This document shows, piece by piece, positions 1 through 9,239 of a stretch of 64,000 nt of DNA. The position numbers and the translations under genes are program-made. Below the pieces are notes generated by a model that saw nothing but the letters and a program-made list of their open reading frames with translations, searched no databases and had not been told where the DNA came from. The stretch's first letter is position 1. Each line of letters starts with the position of its first letter. The DNA comes from Marispirochaeta sp963667435. Its GTDB lineage: Bacteria > Spirochaetota > Spirochaetia > JC444 > Marispirochaetaceae. The stretch is from assembly GCA_963667435.1 (NCBI GenBank), contig OY763414.1:3410001-3474000 (forward strand), in the 5' to 3' direction.

Positions 1-415
1 CCCGGTCGATCCTTTCCAGGATTCCGCGGCTTTCGGAATATTTCAGCTGATCATGGAACCCGATATAGCCTTCCCAGTGGAACTCTCCCGACTCTCTATT
101 GTAGAAGCCGGTTACCGTCGGGTTTGACGGGCAGGAGATTTCTCCCTTTCTGCTGATACTGAAGCCCAGCAGTTCCACCGGATCCAGATAACTGTCATCT
201 TCCATTTCCAGGACAATACCCTTGTAGGTTTCGATGGAGTTCTGCCGGATATCCAGCCCCATGGCACGGTACTGTGCCTCCAGTTCAGGAAAACTGGATG
301 TCTTGGTATAGCTTAAGAGATAGAACCCGTCGGGAATTGCCCGGAGGGGAAGCATTGAAGCTGTCAGCAGCAGGATAAGAACGACCATGTATTTTAAAGT
401 AGGTTTTTTCATCAT
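1..415 (-). CDS. secreted protein of unknown function, partial (runs off left edge)
   Basis: The reading frame is open from an ATG at 415-413 (a second ATG follows directly at 412-410) to the window edge, about 138 codons. It starts with two lysines, then a hydrophobic run ending in LRA, a typical Sec signal peptide of about 25 residues, so the protein is probably exported. The rest is rich in Gly, Tyr and Ser and contains strings such as NPTVTGFY and FHWEGYIGF that loosely recall the Gly-rich strands of the gene two positions upstream. It begins 23 bases after the stop of the membrane protein gene, so it should be the third gene of that operon. I do not recognise a family. The C-terminus lies outside the window. 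Confidence 0.6.
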   Translation of the reverse strand, partial: MMKKPTLKYMVVLILLLTASMLPLRAIPDGFYLLSYTKTSSFPELEAQYRAMGLDIRQNSIETYKGIVLEMEDDSYLDPVELLGFSISRKGEISCPSNPTVTGFYNRESGEFHWEGYIGFHDQLKYSESRGILERIDR

Positions 416-438
416 CTGTAATGTTCCCCTTTTTTAAT

Positions 439-1452
439 TCAACGTTCCCGCTGCAGTTTCTCTTCCAGAAACTGCCGTACAGCAGGATTCTCTATTTCGC
501 CTATCTTTTCCCGGGCTTTTTCAAATTCGCCCCTCTCTATCAGAAAGTATGGATCATCGATATGGTCAGTCGTATAATACGGAGATTCAAAGGCATATTT
601 AAACAGAGCGGCCCAGGTGTCCAGGGGTAGAGAAGGTCCGTGATAACGGGAGATCAGGTCTTCAAAAAAGAATCTGATTGGAGAAATCCCGGTTTTTCTG
701 CAGTCGAACCGAAAGAAATGCCGGCGGTGATTCTTGAAATCAAGCATAAGCAGTTCACACCCCGGGTACTGCCAGGTGAAATACTGGATATGCATCGGCC
801 TGATTCCCTGAAGACTGTAATTATCAATAAAATCCTCCGGTACAAAGCGGTTGAATATCCCATCGCTGGTTTCCTGGAGGTCGTAGTATCCTTGATAGCT
901 TTTCCCCCGTCCGGCAGGGATGGGCACCGCAAAAACGGCCCCCTGGATTTCCCGTTCTTTGTTTTCATCAAAAACCCGGATAACCGGAGAAATATCCGCT
1001 TCCGGATCAAGCAGTGTCGGAACCCCGGAATGCTGCAGGGTAAATTGAAAAGGACTGTGGTAAGCGGCAATCCAGTTAATTCGTGCATCAATACAGGCGA
1101 TTACCATGATTATTGCGGTATAGATAACCATGGCAGTTCTAACCTTCCGGTTTTTTATCATTCGGATAAAGTAGAATAGAAAGAACCCATACAGAATAAG
1201 GATTAAAAGATCATGGATGATTAGATCATAATGGTAGATATAATTATTATTAATCTCAGGCGGGGGGCTGCCGTATGAATAGGTACGGCTCATCGCCTCC
1301 AGGGAGCTGAGTGGAATGGTGCGATAGCGAAAACTCAGTTTGAAGCTGTCCGCACCGAAGCCGTCAATTACGCTTAAAACAAGCAGGGTCTGCAGTACAA
1401 GGGCCGCAGTCACGAGCATCTTGAATTTGCGGCTTTGTATGAAATTCTTCAT
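439..1452 (-). CDS. membrane protein of unknown function
   Basis: 337 residues. Hydrophobic segments are visible near residues 10-30 (LVTAALVLQTLLVLSVI), 80-97 (LLILILYGFFLFYFI) and 105-122 (TAMVIYTAIIMVIACI), followed by a soluble region of about 210 residues that presumably sits outside the membrane. The extreme C-terminus (ERGEFEKAREKIGEIE) looks like a short TPR-like helix pair. The start codon overlaps the stop of the upstream gene as ATGA, so the two are translationally coupled. I do not recognise a family. Operon partners are a MORN-like repeat protein and a secreted protein, which suggests a cell-envelope role but nothing more exact. Confidence 0.6.
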   Translation of the reverse strand: MKNFIQSRKFKMLVTAALVLQTLLVLSVIDGFGADSFKLSFRYRTIPLSSLEAMSRTYSYGSPPPEINNNYIYHYDLIIHDLLILILYGFFLFYFIRMIKNRKVRTAMVIYTAIIMVIACIDARINWIAAYHSPFQFTLQHSGVPTLLDPEADISPVIRVFDENKEREIQGAVFAVPIPAGRGKSYQGYYDLQETSDGIFNRFVPEDFIDNYSLQGIRPMHIQYFTWQYPGCELLMLDFKNHRRHFFRFDCRKTGISPIRFFFEDLISRYHGPSLPLDTWAALFKYAFESPYYTTDHIDDPYFLIERGEFEKAREKIGEIENPAVRQFLEEKLQRER

Positions 1453-2339
1453 TGTATAAATTTCCCTTCCGGTGTCAGCCTGAATTTGTAATGCCGGTTT
1501 TTTTCAAAGTTGGAAAGGTTTGCATGTCCCATTATTCCGGGGAAGTCAGGATCGTATAAACAGCCGGACTTGAGTTGTCCGGTTTCATGGAATTGCATGT
1601 TGAATTGAGAGGAGAGCTGTCGTTCCTTTCCGTCGGCAAATGTGTAAGAGCTGTCATGTTTTGCCTTTCCTTCCTTCAGGTTGCCGCTCTCATGAAAATA
1701 GGCGCCGTCCTTCAGATCCATGAGGACCCCAGAAACTTCAATGTAGTAGTCCTTGTAACTCCACTCTTTATGGATACTGTCTCTCCGCTCTTTGGAGAAA
1801 CTGAAGGAGCTTACTGTGCCGTCCGGATAAAAGCCTATGGAGTCACCCGGTTCAAGGTCCAGCTCAAACTGGGAGTTATCGAAGTGAAAAGGAGTTGCCA
1901 GGTGTCCACCGCCGAGAGTGCCTGTATCCGTACTAAGATGAATGTGGCCGGTAAAGCTGTACTCTTTTCCTTTTATTCCTACTGTTAAGGTTGATTTAAG
2001 GTGTCCGCTCTGGATGTTCCCTTTTTCATCATTAAAGTAGAGGTCGAAGAAGGTATGTCCATGCCCGCCTGATCGGCTGGGACGTCGGGTAAAGATTACA
2101 TCCTGATCGAGAATCCTGTAGGGGAACGCGCCCTTAATCATCACCGACCGGAGATAGCCGTCACAGAATTCCATGGGTTGCCCCGGGTCCGAGGTAAGGG
2201 TGTATCCGTTTATATCAAAGGTGTTTTCTTTATCGACGCGCCAGAACATCTGTAAAGGCTTGCCGCTTTGGTCTGCACCCCGGTCGAATTTTGTACCGCC
2301 GGTAATGGTTATAATTTCTGCGGGGCTGTGCTGCTTCAC
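1449..2339 (-). CDS. MORN-like (YwqK-type) repeat protein
   Basis: 296 residues starting at GTG (2339-2337), with AAGGA six bases upstream. The C-terminal half has repeats of the form FHESGNLKEG and FHETGQLKSG, plus variants YPDGTVSSFSF and NIQSGHLKS. These resemble the MORN_2/YwqK repeat seen in many bacterial surface or cytoplasmic proteins of unknown role. No signal peptide or membrane segment is visible. First gene of a three-gene minus-strand operon with the two envelope proteins downstream (ATGA overlap with the next). No ATG is available at a sensible position, so GTG is the likely start. Confidence 0.55.
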   Translation of the reverse strand: MKQHSPAEIITITGGTKFDRGADQSGKPLQMFWRVDKENTFDINGYTLTSDPGQPMEFCDGYLRSVMIKGAFPYRILDQDVIFTRRPSRSGGHGHTFFDLYFNDEKGNIQSGHLKSTLTVGIKGKEYSFTGHIHLSTDTGTLGGGHLATPFHFDNSQFELDLEPGDSIGFYPDGTVSSFSFSKERRDSIHKEWSYKDYYIEVSGVLMDLKDGAYFHESGNLKEGKAKHDSSYTFADGKERQLSSQFNMQFHETGQLKSGCLYDPDFPGIMGHANLSNFEKNRHYKFRLTPEGKFIQ

Positions 2340-2390
2340 GTCTAATCCTTGAACATTTTATAAATGCATTGTTGTAGTTTGACAGATCCT

Positions 2391-2426
2391 ACCGTATCGG
2401 GTCGGTACCTGCAAGACCGATACGGT
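2391..2426. promoter_or_regulatory. 10-bp perfect inverted repeat, possible operator
   Basis: ACCGTATCGG (2391-2400) and its exact complement CCGATACGGT (2417-2426) flank a 16-base spacer. It lies about 50-90 bases upstream of the GTG start of the MORN-like gene. No T-run follows on either strand, so an operator or mRNA hairpin is more likely than a terminator. Confidence 0.4.
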
Positions 2427-2550
2427 TCGGGAGCTGTGGTTATGTAGAATGTGTATCCCTGAAAAGGAGATTTATCAATGATAATATTCATGAAGAGTTT
2501 TCATTGTTGGTGTAAGGTGCGGATATTGAAAGGTTTCTACCGTATAGCCC

Positions 2551-2569
2551 GGAAGCCTCAAGGGCTTCC
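2551..2569 (-). terminator. hairpin just after the BspA-like gene
   Basis: GGAAGCC (2551-2557) pairs with GGCTTCC (2563-2569) around a five-base loop, 17-35 bases past the stop of the minus-strand lipoprotein gene. Position suits a terminator, but there is no clear U-run on the minus strand. Confidence 0.35.
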
Positions 2570-2585
2570 CGGTGGTTAAAGAAGA

Positions 2586-4770
2586 TTAACTGTCCCAGGT
2601 CGGCCAGGGATGGTTTGCAGTTATTAGAGGACAGATGCCGCTGCTGAAATCAGCAGGTATCGGGTTTTCGTCTATATGTTCCGACCAGTCGGAGATGTCC
2701 TGGTTGAAGGAGGAGGCATAGTAAAACATGTAACTCATGTTGGTAACATTGCTAACATCCCAGTTCCCGATATCCCGGTTGAAAACTTTGGCATGATAAA
2801 ACATTGATTCCATATTGGTAACCTTGTTGACATCCCAATTGCCGATATTCTGGTTAAAAGCTATGGCATTACAGAACATGAATCTCATGTTTGTAACCAT
2901 GCTTACATTCCAATCTCCGATATCCTGATTGAAAGCTGAGGCTCCATCAAACATTGATCCCATCTTGGTAACCTTGCTTACAACCCAATCGCTAATATCC
3001 TGATTGAAAGCTGAGGCTCCATCAAACATTGATCCCATGTTAGTAACCTTGCTTACATTCCAATCTCCGATATCCTGATTGAAAGTTGAGGCTCCATCAA
3101 ACATGTAACCCATATTAGTAACCTTACTGACATCCCAATCGCCGATATCCTGGTTAAAGGCTTCAGCTTCAAGAAACATAGATAACATATTGGTAACCTC
3201 ACTTACATCCCAGTTGCCAATATCCTGATTGAAAGCTGAAGCTTCATAAAACATACAGCACATGTTGGTTACTTTGTTAACATTCCAATCGCCGATGTTC
3301 TTGTCGAAAGTTGAAGCTCCAAAAAACATGTAATACATAGTTTTAACATTGCTTACATCCCAGCGTGAAATGTCCTGATTGAATTGCTCATTACCCATAA
3401 ATAGACGGCTCATATCAGTAATCCCGTAGGTATCCATATGGGTAACATCTGCTTTTGCATCAATAAGATCATCCAACTGTGGCCGGGTAACTTTCATTAA
3501 CATGCACACCGTGTAATCCTGTGTACTGCCGTCTTCTGCGGTAACGGTGTATACAACATCAAGGGTAAAATCATTCCCCGTGCTGCCCGATGTCTGTATG
3601 GTACTGCCCACATTTACCTGTGCCCCGTTAGTCGTAAAATCGGCAGTCAGTGCTGTACGGTCAGACACATAGGGAATGGTTATGTTTATATCAGTACCAG
3701 TGATAACCCCCGCAACATCAACAGACAGCTCTGCGTTGTCTGCGGCGAGAAATCCAAAGCTGAGAAAATCTTTGGTGCTTGAAGACAGAGCAAAAGAAAC
3801 GGTTACTGAATAGTCAAGGATACTTCCATCCTCGGCCTCTACCGAATAGGTAACCGGATTGGTAAAATCATTAGCAGTCGTTCCGCTGATCTGTTGTATT
3901 CCCTCTACGCTGACGGATGTGCCTGTGGTAGTAAAACTCGTGACAAGGGCTGTTACATCAGTTCCGTTGGGAACAATAAGAGTGATATCCGTACCGCTGA
4001 TTGTTCCAGTTACATCACTTGAAAGCTCATCATTGACCGCTGCTGAAAAACTAAATGCGGTAATCTCTTTGGCGGTGTTGGAAGCAACCGTCACTGTCAC
4101 ACTATAATTACAGGTGCTTCCATTCTCTGCTGTAACCGTGTAGCTCACTGGATTCGAGAAATCATTGGCAGTAGATCCGCTGATCTGCTGTGTCCCTTCT
4201 ACGCTGACTGATGTGCCTGTGGCAGTAAAGCTTGCAACCAGGTTTGATACATCTGTACCGTAGGGAACCGTTACTTCAATGTCTGTACTGGTGATCGTCC
4301 CTGTTATATCGCTTGACAGGCCACTATTCGCCGACGCATTAAAACTAAATGCAGTAATATCTTTGGCTGTGTTAGAAGCAACGGTCACTATCACGCTATA
4401 ATCACAGGTGCTTCCGTCCTCAGCTGTAACCGTATAGGTTGCGGGATTCGAGAAGTCATTGGCAGTCGTCCCACTGGTCTGTTGTATCCCATTTATCTTG
4501 ACTGATATTCCTGTGGTCGTAAAACTTGCGACAAGATTTGCTGCATTAGTACCCATAGGGAACAGTTACTTCAATATCTGTGCCGGTGATCGTGCCGATA
4601 GCATCAGTAAACAATTCAGCATTGTCTGTCGCAAGAAAAGCAAAGGAGGTAATATCCTTTTCACTGCTCAGTACCGGGTTGTCGGAGGCTGTATTTAAAG
4701 GTTCGGGGCATCCGGAAAACAATAGAAGTAACAGTGTGAAAAATACGAGCAGAATGAGAAGTTTTTTCAT
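2586..4770 (-). pseudogene. BspA/DUF5018-type surface lipoprotein, frameshifted
   Basis: Start ATG 4770-4768 opens a lipoprotein signal (MKKLLILLV, then a Leu-rich run ending LLLFSGC). After it come four tandem beta-sandwich units of about 93 residues, each with the pattern ITxFSF, GTITGTDI, VPYGTD, FTTTG and YTVTAEDGS (DUF5018-like). Ten 25-residue units of the BspA/DUF285 type follow (FNQDIGDWDVSKVTNM). The frame breaks after residue 74: VPYG is followed by TAC TAA where the repeats predict VPYGTD. Removing one G from the GGG at about 4553-4556 restores VPYGTNAANLV and joins the two halves into about 727 residues. Family members are surface adhesin-like proteins of spirochaetes and others. 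One extra base could be a true null, a switch, or a sequencing error. Confidence 0.75.
2680..3405 (-). repeat. ten 75-bp DUF285 coding repeats
   Basis: About ten consecutive 75-bp units, each encoding 25 residues around FNQDIGDWDVSKVTNM. Units at about 2925-3150 are almost identical at DNA level, sharing phrases such as CATCAAACATTGATCCCAT, so the block could change copy number by recombination without changing frame. Confidence 0.75.
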
Positions 4771-4885
4771 GAAAACCTCAATTTTTAATAATTCTATTGA
4801 TAACTATTTGCACACTACCGTATAACTTGAAAAACCGCAAGTTTTTTGTAAAGAGTCTGTTCTTATATCAGTTACTTAAAATTAT

Positions 4886-5869
4886 TTATTGAAATGTCCC
4901 CAGCATCTCTTCCAGATACCAGGATTGAAACTTGCTGTTTTTAATATATCCGCAGTGGCCGCCGTTTTCCTGAAGAATGAGGCGTACCGACTCACTCATG
5001 GCAGCAGTTGAAATATCGGTATAGGGAATAATCGGATCATCCTTCGAGGTAAGCAGGGTAAAGGGGAGGGTAATCCCGTCGAGGTAGCCTTCCTTCAGTG
5101 TGTATCGTCCGAAGTAATCCTCCAGGGAGCTGTAAGAGGTGTATTCCAGCAGTTTCTGCGTCATGGGAATACAACCCTTCAGGGAAAGGATTTCGCTGAA
5201 GTCATAGAGATCCGGGTAAAGATCCTGTTTTATTGCCAGGGACTTCTTCCACTTTTTCAGGAAGTAGCTGCGGATAAGGGGTATCTCATCCACTCTTCGG
5301 GTTGAATCCAGGGGGTCGATTGCCGGATTGACGGCAAATACGTGTTTCAGGCCGGTATAGCCTTCATCGGATGCGCGTTTTGCCACCCGGATGCAGAAGT
5401 TGGCACCCATGGAAAAGCCTGCAAGGAAGGCATTCATGGAAGGTGCATGCAGCCGTATTACCTCTTTTACTGCAGCCCAGGTTTCTTCTATAAGGGTTCC
5501 CAGAAAAAAGCCTTCATTCAGGTGGTGGCTTTCTCCATGGTCCCGCATATTCAGGCGGAAAACATTGTAGCCCCGGTCGAAAAAGTAGCGGCCGGTGCTT
5601 ATCATGTAGGCGGAATTCGCACTTCCTTCCCAGCCGTGAAACAGGATAACCAGTCCGCTGGCGGGCGTTTCTTTCTGCTCTGAAAGAAATCCCTGAAGGC
5701 GAACACCTTCGCCGGCGTCTATGATCTTTTCAGTGCTGTACCGCTCAAAATCAGTTATACCCTTGTTTCTGAATTTCGCGCTGTTCAGCAGGGTTTGCAG
5801 CATGGGGTTTTTGATGTACCAGGGGGGGGTGAATGGAGGTGTTCTTTTTGTTCCTGCTTCGCCGTTCAT
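4886..5869 (-). CDS. alpha/beta hydrolase, YheT/EMB8-like
   Basis: 327 residues. The fold's landmarks are in order: oxyanion-loop HGW at residues 78-80, nucleophile elbow GFSMGAN with Ser153, acid in KDDPI near 277, and catalytic His305 in GGHCGY. The N-terminal PPWYIKNPMLQTL matches the NP-x-LQT start common in COG0429 (YheT) hydrolases, which act on esters or lipids of largely unknown identity. No signal peptide is present, so it is cytosolic. The start codon directly abuts the stop of the upstream TolB-like gene (TAG then ATG), so the two form one transcription unit. Confidence 0.8.
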   Translation of the reverse strand: MNGEAGTKRTPPFTPPWYIKNPMLQTLLNSAKFRNKGITDFERYSTEKIIDAGEGVRLQGFLSEQKETPASGLVILFHGWEGSANSAYMISTGRYFFDRGYNVFRLNMRDHGESHHLNEGFFLGTLIEETWAAVKEVIRLHAPSMNAFLAGFSMGANFCIRVAKRASDEGYTGLKHVFAVNPAIDPLDSTRRVDEIPLIRSYFLKKWKKSLAIKQDLYPDLYDFSEILSLKGCIPMTQKLLEYTSYSSLEDYFGRYTLKEGYLDGITLPFTLLTSKDDPIIPYTDISTAAMSESVRLILQENGGHCGYIKNSKFQSWYLEEMLGTFQ

Positions 5870-7165
5870 CTATTTCTCCGTAACTGCATAATAGAAATAA
5901 TCATCCGCGTCTGGATTCTTCGTAAGATTATAGACCCTGGCCTCACTTATACTCAGTCCGTAGATTTCCCGGTCTTTTTCGTTTGCATATTCAAAAACCA
6001 TAAATGATGTTTCGGGAATACTGTACAACGCGGGGAGCAGATATCGGCTTCCAGATAATTGAGAATCCACCTGCTTTTGCTCTCCGGTAGCAGGATCAAG
6101 AATCCAGAAACTGTCGTTGTAGACCAGTACCAGGGGGCCTTCAACCGCCGGGGTGTAGTAGCCGAATCCCCGGGTTCCTGCTTCGGAGGAGGTAAAAAGA
6201 GTTCGGGTTGTATAGCCAGCCTGCTCCGAGCCCAGGTTTAACAGTTCCGACTCTGAATCAGAAGATGACGGACGAGTATATTCCAGATGTTTTGCAAGGA
6301 TTGTACCGTCGGCTGCATAGTCTGCATCAATGCGCTGCTGCCCTCGCCACCAGCTTTCCTTCCGGTACAGCTGTTTCACCTCTGGCGATTCTCCTTTGTC
6401 TATTCTGGCCAGAAAAAGGGATACACCTTTCTCGCTGATCCGTGTAAAAATCAGCCGGCTGCTCTCAGACGTCGAGGTCGGGTCCCAGGAGATATATCGC
6501 AATGCTACAGGTTCCGCCGGGGAGATGGTCTGTATTTCTGTGCTTTCAGTGTTGTAGATCTGGAGTTCATAGGTGCCATGATTATTTGCGCGGCGCTGAA
6601 CCGTATACGCCACCCATTTACCGTCGGGAGACCATGTGAAATTTGCTCCATGGTGCATCCATGATTCGTTTTCAAAGGAGAGAACTGATCGGGTAGTTTC
6701 TTTTTCTCCTATTCTGAAATCAGAGTATTCCCGGGGAGTATAGTTTTTTTCACTGTATGCATACCGGACCCCGGCCGGTTCAACACTCACAGAACCGAAC
6801 CCTTTTTCCAGAGTATCGGGAATCAGATGGATCTGGAGAGGATCTTCATTCAGGTTTGCATAAAAGATCGGTGATTTTCCGGTAAGTTGACGATAGTAGA
6901 GTACCGGTCCGGGGATCGGTGTGAGCATATGCAGTTGAATTCTGTCTGTCTTTCCCTGTACTTGAACCAGATTTCCGGTTTCATCCGACAAGGTAATTGG
7001 TGCAATCTCCCGGGAACTCATTGAGTCGAGATTATACTCCCGGATACTTCCTCCGGAAAAATAAAAGAAGCTGTGCTGTGCCGAACCGCTGTTATCTGCA
7101 GAAAGCAGAATGGGAAAGATCATCAGAAAAACCAAACAATAAATAGACTTTACGAATATTTTCAT
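5870..7165 (-). CDS. secreted TolB/WD40-like beta-propeller protein
   Basis: About 431 residues if started at ATG 7165-7163, which is immediately followed by a clear signal peptide (MKIFVKSIYCLVFLMIF, cleaved after LLSA). A longer frame beginning with TTG at 7201 would bury the signal sequence, so I prefer the ATG. The mature part carries TolB-type propeller phrases such as WSPDGKWVAYTV and YTPAVEGPLVLVY. It is probably periplasmic or surface-exposed. No enzymatic motif is visible. It lies between the Nif11-like peptide gene (69 bases upstream) and the hydrolase gene (directly downstream). Confidence 0.65.
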   Translation of the reverse strand: MKIFVKSIYCLVFLMIFPILLSADNSGSAQHSFFYFSGGSIREYNLDSMSSREIAPITLSDETGNLVQVQGKTDRIQLHMLTPIPGPVLYYRQLTGKSPIFYANLNEDPLQIHLIPDTLEKGFGSVSVEPAGVRYAYSEKNYTPREYSDFRIGEKETTRSVLSFENESWMHHGANFTWSPDGKWVAYTVQRRANNHGTYELQIYNTESTEIQTISPAEPVALRYISWDPTSTSESSRLIFTRISEKGVSLFLARIDKGESPEVKQLYRKESWWRGQQRIDADYAADGTILAKHLEYTRPSSSDSESELLNLGSEQAGYTTRTLFTSSEAGTRGFGYYTPAVEGPLVLVYNDSFWILDPATGEQKQVDSQLSGSRYLLPALYSIPETSFMVFEYANEKDREIYGLSISEARVYNLTKNPDADDYFYYAVTEK

Positions 7166-7234
7166 TGCACCAACGGTACAGGAAAGAAATTGATGATGCA
7201 AGTGAGAATGGTTTATTCCCGGATTCCCAGCCTG

Positions 7235-7555
7235 TTATACCCCGCAGGAGCTGCAGGTGGAGCACTTGGATGGTGTACAGGCAGGCGGTTCCTCAATATC
7301 TCCTATGCTGCCGTCGTACATAAGCACACTCCACCAGAATCCCAACTCATCCAGCATCGTTGCCTGTTCTTCGGTGGGAGATTCTGTTTTCAGATGGTTG
7401 ATGGATTCCTCAAACTCGTAGAGCTTGAAGTGGTAGCCCGATTCCTGAATTGCGTGCAGTACTTCCAGGGAAGAACCGTACTTGTAGAAGGATTTGCGCA
7501 AATCATTATTCTTTACAATCTCTTTAATGAATTTCTCGGCATCGATTAATGGCAT
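7235..7555 (-). CDS. Nif11-like leader peptide with Cys-rich tail (possible RiPP precursor)
   Basis: 106 residues, with a good ribosome site (AAGGAAGGAG) upstream of the ATG. Residues 5-55 fit the Nif11 leader pattern: AEKFIKEIVKNNDLRKSF, then an ALHxI-like helix, then ESGYHFKLYEFEES. The domain is known from nitrogen-fixation loci and as the leader of RiPP precursors. All four cysteines (93, 98, 101, 104) lie in the last 14 residues, in the order C-x4-C-x2-C-x2-C, after a Pro-rich linker EEPPAC. No LanM, YcaO, radical-SAM or peptidase-transporter gene is present in this window. It may be an orphan precursor modified elsewhere, or a small metal-binding protein. It may be co-transcribed with the TolB-like gene. 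Confidence 0.65.
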   Translation of the reverse strand: MPLIDAEKFIKEIVKNNDLRKSFYKYGSSLEVLHAIQESGYHFKLYEFEESINHLKTESPTEEQATMLDELGFWWSVLMYDGSIGDIEEPPACTPSKCSTCSSCGV

Positions 7556-7744
7556 ACAGCGCTCCTTCCTTTTCTCTGATGACTTAAGATAGCAGTATTA
7601 AACAATGCAAGGAGCGTACCAAATTCACTAAACTGCCTGATCGGTATATAAATCATTTTATAGCAAGTAAATATATGCTAATCTAATTTTCCCCGGGTAC
7701 AGTAAAGGGTTAAATGAAGGGTACCATAATGTAAACTCATATCT

Positions 7745-7768
7745 CTTTTTTACCTGGAAGTAAAAAAG
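7745..7768. promoter_or_regulatory. 9-bp inverted repeat in a divergent promoter region
   Basis: CTTTTTTAC (7745-7753) and GTAAAAAAG (7760-7768) are exact complements around six bases. It lies between the divergent Nif11-like gene and the plus-strand membrane protein gene, about 50 bases before the latter. It may be an operator. It also could act as a weak two-way terminator. Confidence 0.35.
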
Positions 7769-7819
7769 GGACCGGGGCTTGTTTGACCCAGTCAGTTTCT
7801 TAAGGTATAGTCGCCACTA

Positions 7820-8650
7820 ATGAAATCGTTAATAAAAGTAAAAACCGACAAGCCCCTTTCTCCTGCGGAAGAGCGGTATCTCCGTCGCCTTGTGATAGGG
7901 AATCTCATTGCAAAGTACATTACTCTATTTTGTCAGGTCGCCTGTTTGGGCTTCATTGTATATCTTGTTCTGGAATGGGTGATCCCCGGTTTTACTAATA
8001 TCTCTCCCTTTAAGGACTTTAATTATATTGCCGCGATCATGAACATCCTGGTCCTGGTACTGTTCCTTGTCTTTATTCTTGGCACTGGACTGCTTATGCT
8101 GGGCTGGCATCCCTGGCTGGCGGGATATTCCATAATGACCATACATGCCGTAATTGCCCGGAAAGGAAGGTCTCTGCAAATTGGACCCCTTATAGCTCCG
8201 CCGCCATGGCGAAAGTACTTACCTGAGCAGAACCCCGTTCCTCTGAAAGTTGCCGAGTTTAACGGGGGCTTTAATATAGGACGACGGGGGCCGATCCTTT
8301 TAGGGGTTCCGGAGCTTGGTCTGGACATGGTCCAACATGCGGAACTGGGATTGCTCAAGTATCGTAATCCTCTTTTCCCCGGGATCATGATTCCTGTTGG
8401 TTTTCTCGGGGTGCTGGTGATATGGAGCGGGAATATTGACCGCATCGGTTTCTTTCAGGGATTTATAACATCACCTTCTGCCTGGGTGATGGAGGATGTA
8501 ATACATAAAGTTTTTACTGCTTTTTCTGCTGTCGGTATCTGGTCGTTTCTTACTTTTCTCTTTATCAGCCTGCGCAATCTGATAATTCGCTACCGTATTA
8601 ATAAAGAGATCGCCGGACAGCCTCAGAAGAAGAGTACCTGGTACAAATAG
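7820..8650 (+). CDS. four-pass membrane protein of unknown function
   Basis: 276 residues with four predicted membrane segments: about 32-54 (YITLFCQVACLGFIVYLVL), 68-92 (AAIMNILVLVLFLVFILGTG), 188-204 (IMIPVGFLGVLVIW) and 232-252 (AFSAVGIWSFLTFLFISL). A soluble loop of about 90 residues between the second and third holds GRRGPILLGVPELGLDM. The C-terminus is basic (KSTWYK) and probably cytosolic. No family is recognised. It stands alone on the plus strand, between minus-strand neighbours. Confidence 0.6.
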   Translation: MKSLIKVKTDKPLSPAEERYLRRLVIGNLIAKYITLFCQVACLGFIVYLVLEWVIPGFTNISPFKDFNYIAAIMNILVLVLFLVFILGTGLLMLGWHPWLAGYSIMTIHAVIARKGRSLQIGPLIAPPPWRKYLPEQNPVPLKVAEFNGGFNIGRRGPILLGVPELGLDMVQHAELGLLKYRNPLFPGIMIPVGFLGVLVIWSGNIDRIGFFQGFITSPSAWVMEDVIHKVFTAFSAVGIWSFLTFLFISLRNLIIRYRINKEIAGQPQKKSTWYK

Positions 8651-8687
8651 GTGTTTTAAAAAGATTTCTTTGAGTAAGCGTAGGGAT

Positions 8688-9119
8688 TTATTCCTGCCAA
8701 CTATGTTGCTCCAGCCAGAAGAGAAAGGAAATCATCAGGGCATTCATGGTGAGAAACAGGGGAATTGTATCGATGAGGGTTATATGCTCTGACGTGCTTC
8801 GAACATACCAGATAGCATCTATGGAATATACAAGAGGGCAGCTGGAGCCTGAACCGGCGCACTGGAATATTACCGCGGCATAGAATAAATTGCAGATAAT
8901 CAATGCAGTAAAGCCATGAACCATATAGCCCCGGGAAAGTTTTCTGGTAATGAGAATCCCGAGGATGAGCAGGCATGTCTGGAGCAGCAGATGTATGGAT
9001 GATATCCCCAGATGATTGCTTTGTGCCGATGCAAAGATCGGAGGTGCAGTGATCGCTGCCGTTAGCAGAGAAAAGATAAAGAAATAGACAGTTGCCCGAA
9101 AAAACTGGTTCTTTTTCAT
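8688..9119 (-). CDS. small four-pass membrane protein of unknown function
   Basis: 143 residues. Hydrophobic helices appear near residues 8-30, 44-60, 68-88 and 120-138. A loop with two cysteines (QCAGSGSSC) lies between helices three and four on what is likely the outer face. No family is recognised. It converges with the membrane protein gene at 7820-8650, ending 37 bases past that gene's stop, and is divergent from the alpha-2-macroglobulin gene. Confidence 0.5.
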   Translation of the reverse strand: MKKNQFFRATVYFFIFSLLTAAITAPPIFASAQSNHLGISSIHLLLQTCLLILGILITRKLSRGYMVHGFTALIICNLFYAAVIFQCAGSGSSCPLVYSIDAIWYVRSTSEHITLIDTIPLFLTMNALMISFLFWLEQHSWQE

Positions 9120-9239
9120 AAATACTCTTTAAATTATCTTGATCAGGATTAGATGGTATACTGGAACGTTACAACACGCAAGAAAAAAATTATTCAACCA
9201 TGGACGAAACCGCGAAACTGATCGTAATATGGTCAGGTT

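Noticed and set aside
2680..3405. CRISPR-like array
   Set aside because: The 75-bp units are contiguous, in frame and encode DUF285 repeats; there are no unique spacers.
4546..4770. A separate 74-residue lipoprotein gene
   Set aside because: It ends in the middle of a repeat unit that continues in the next frame, so it is the front half of the frameshifted BspA/DUF5018 gene.
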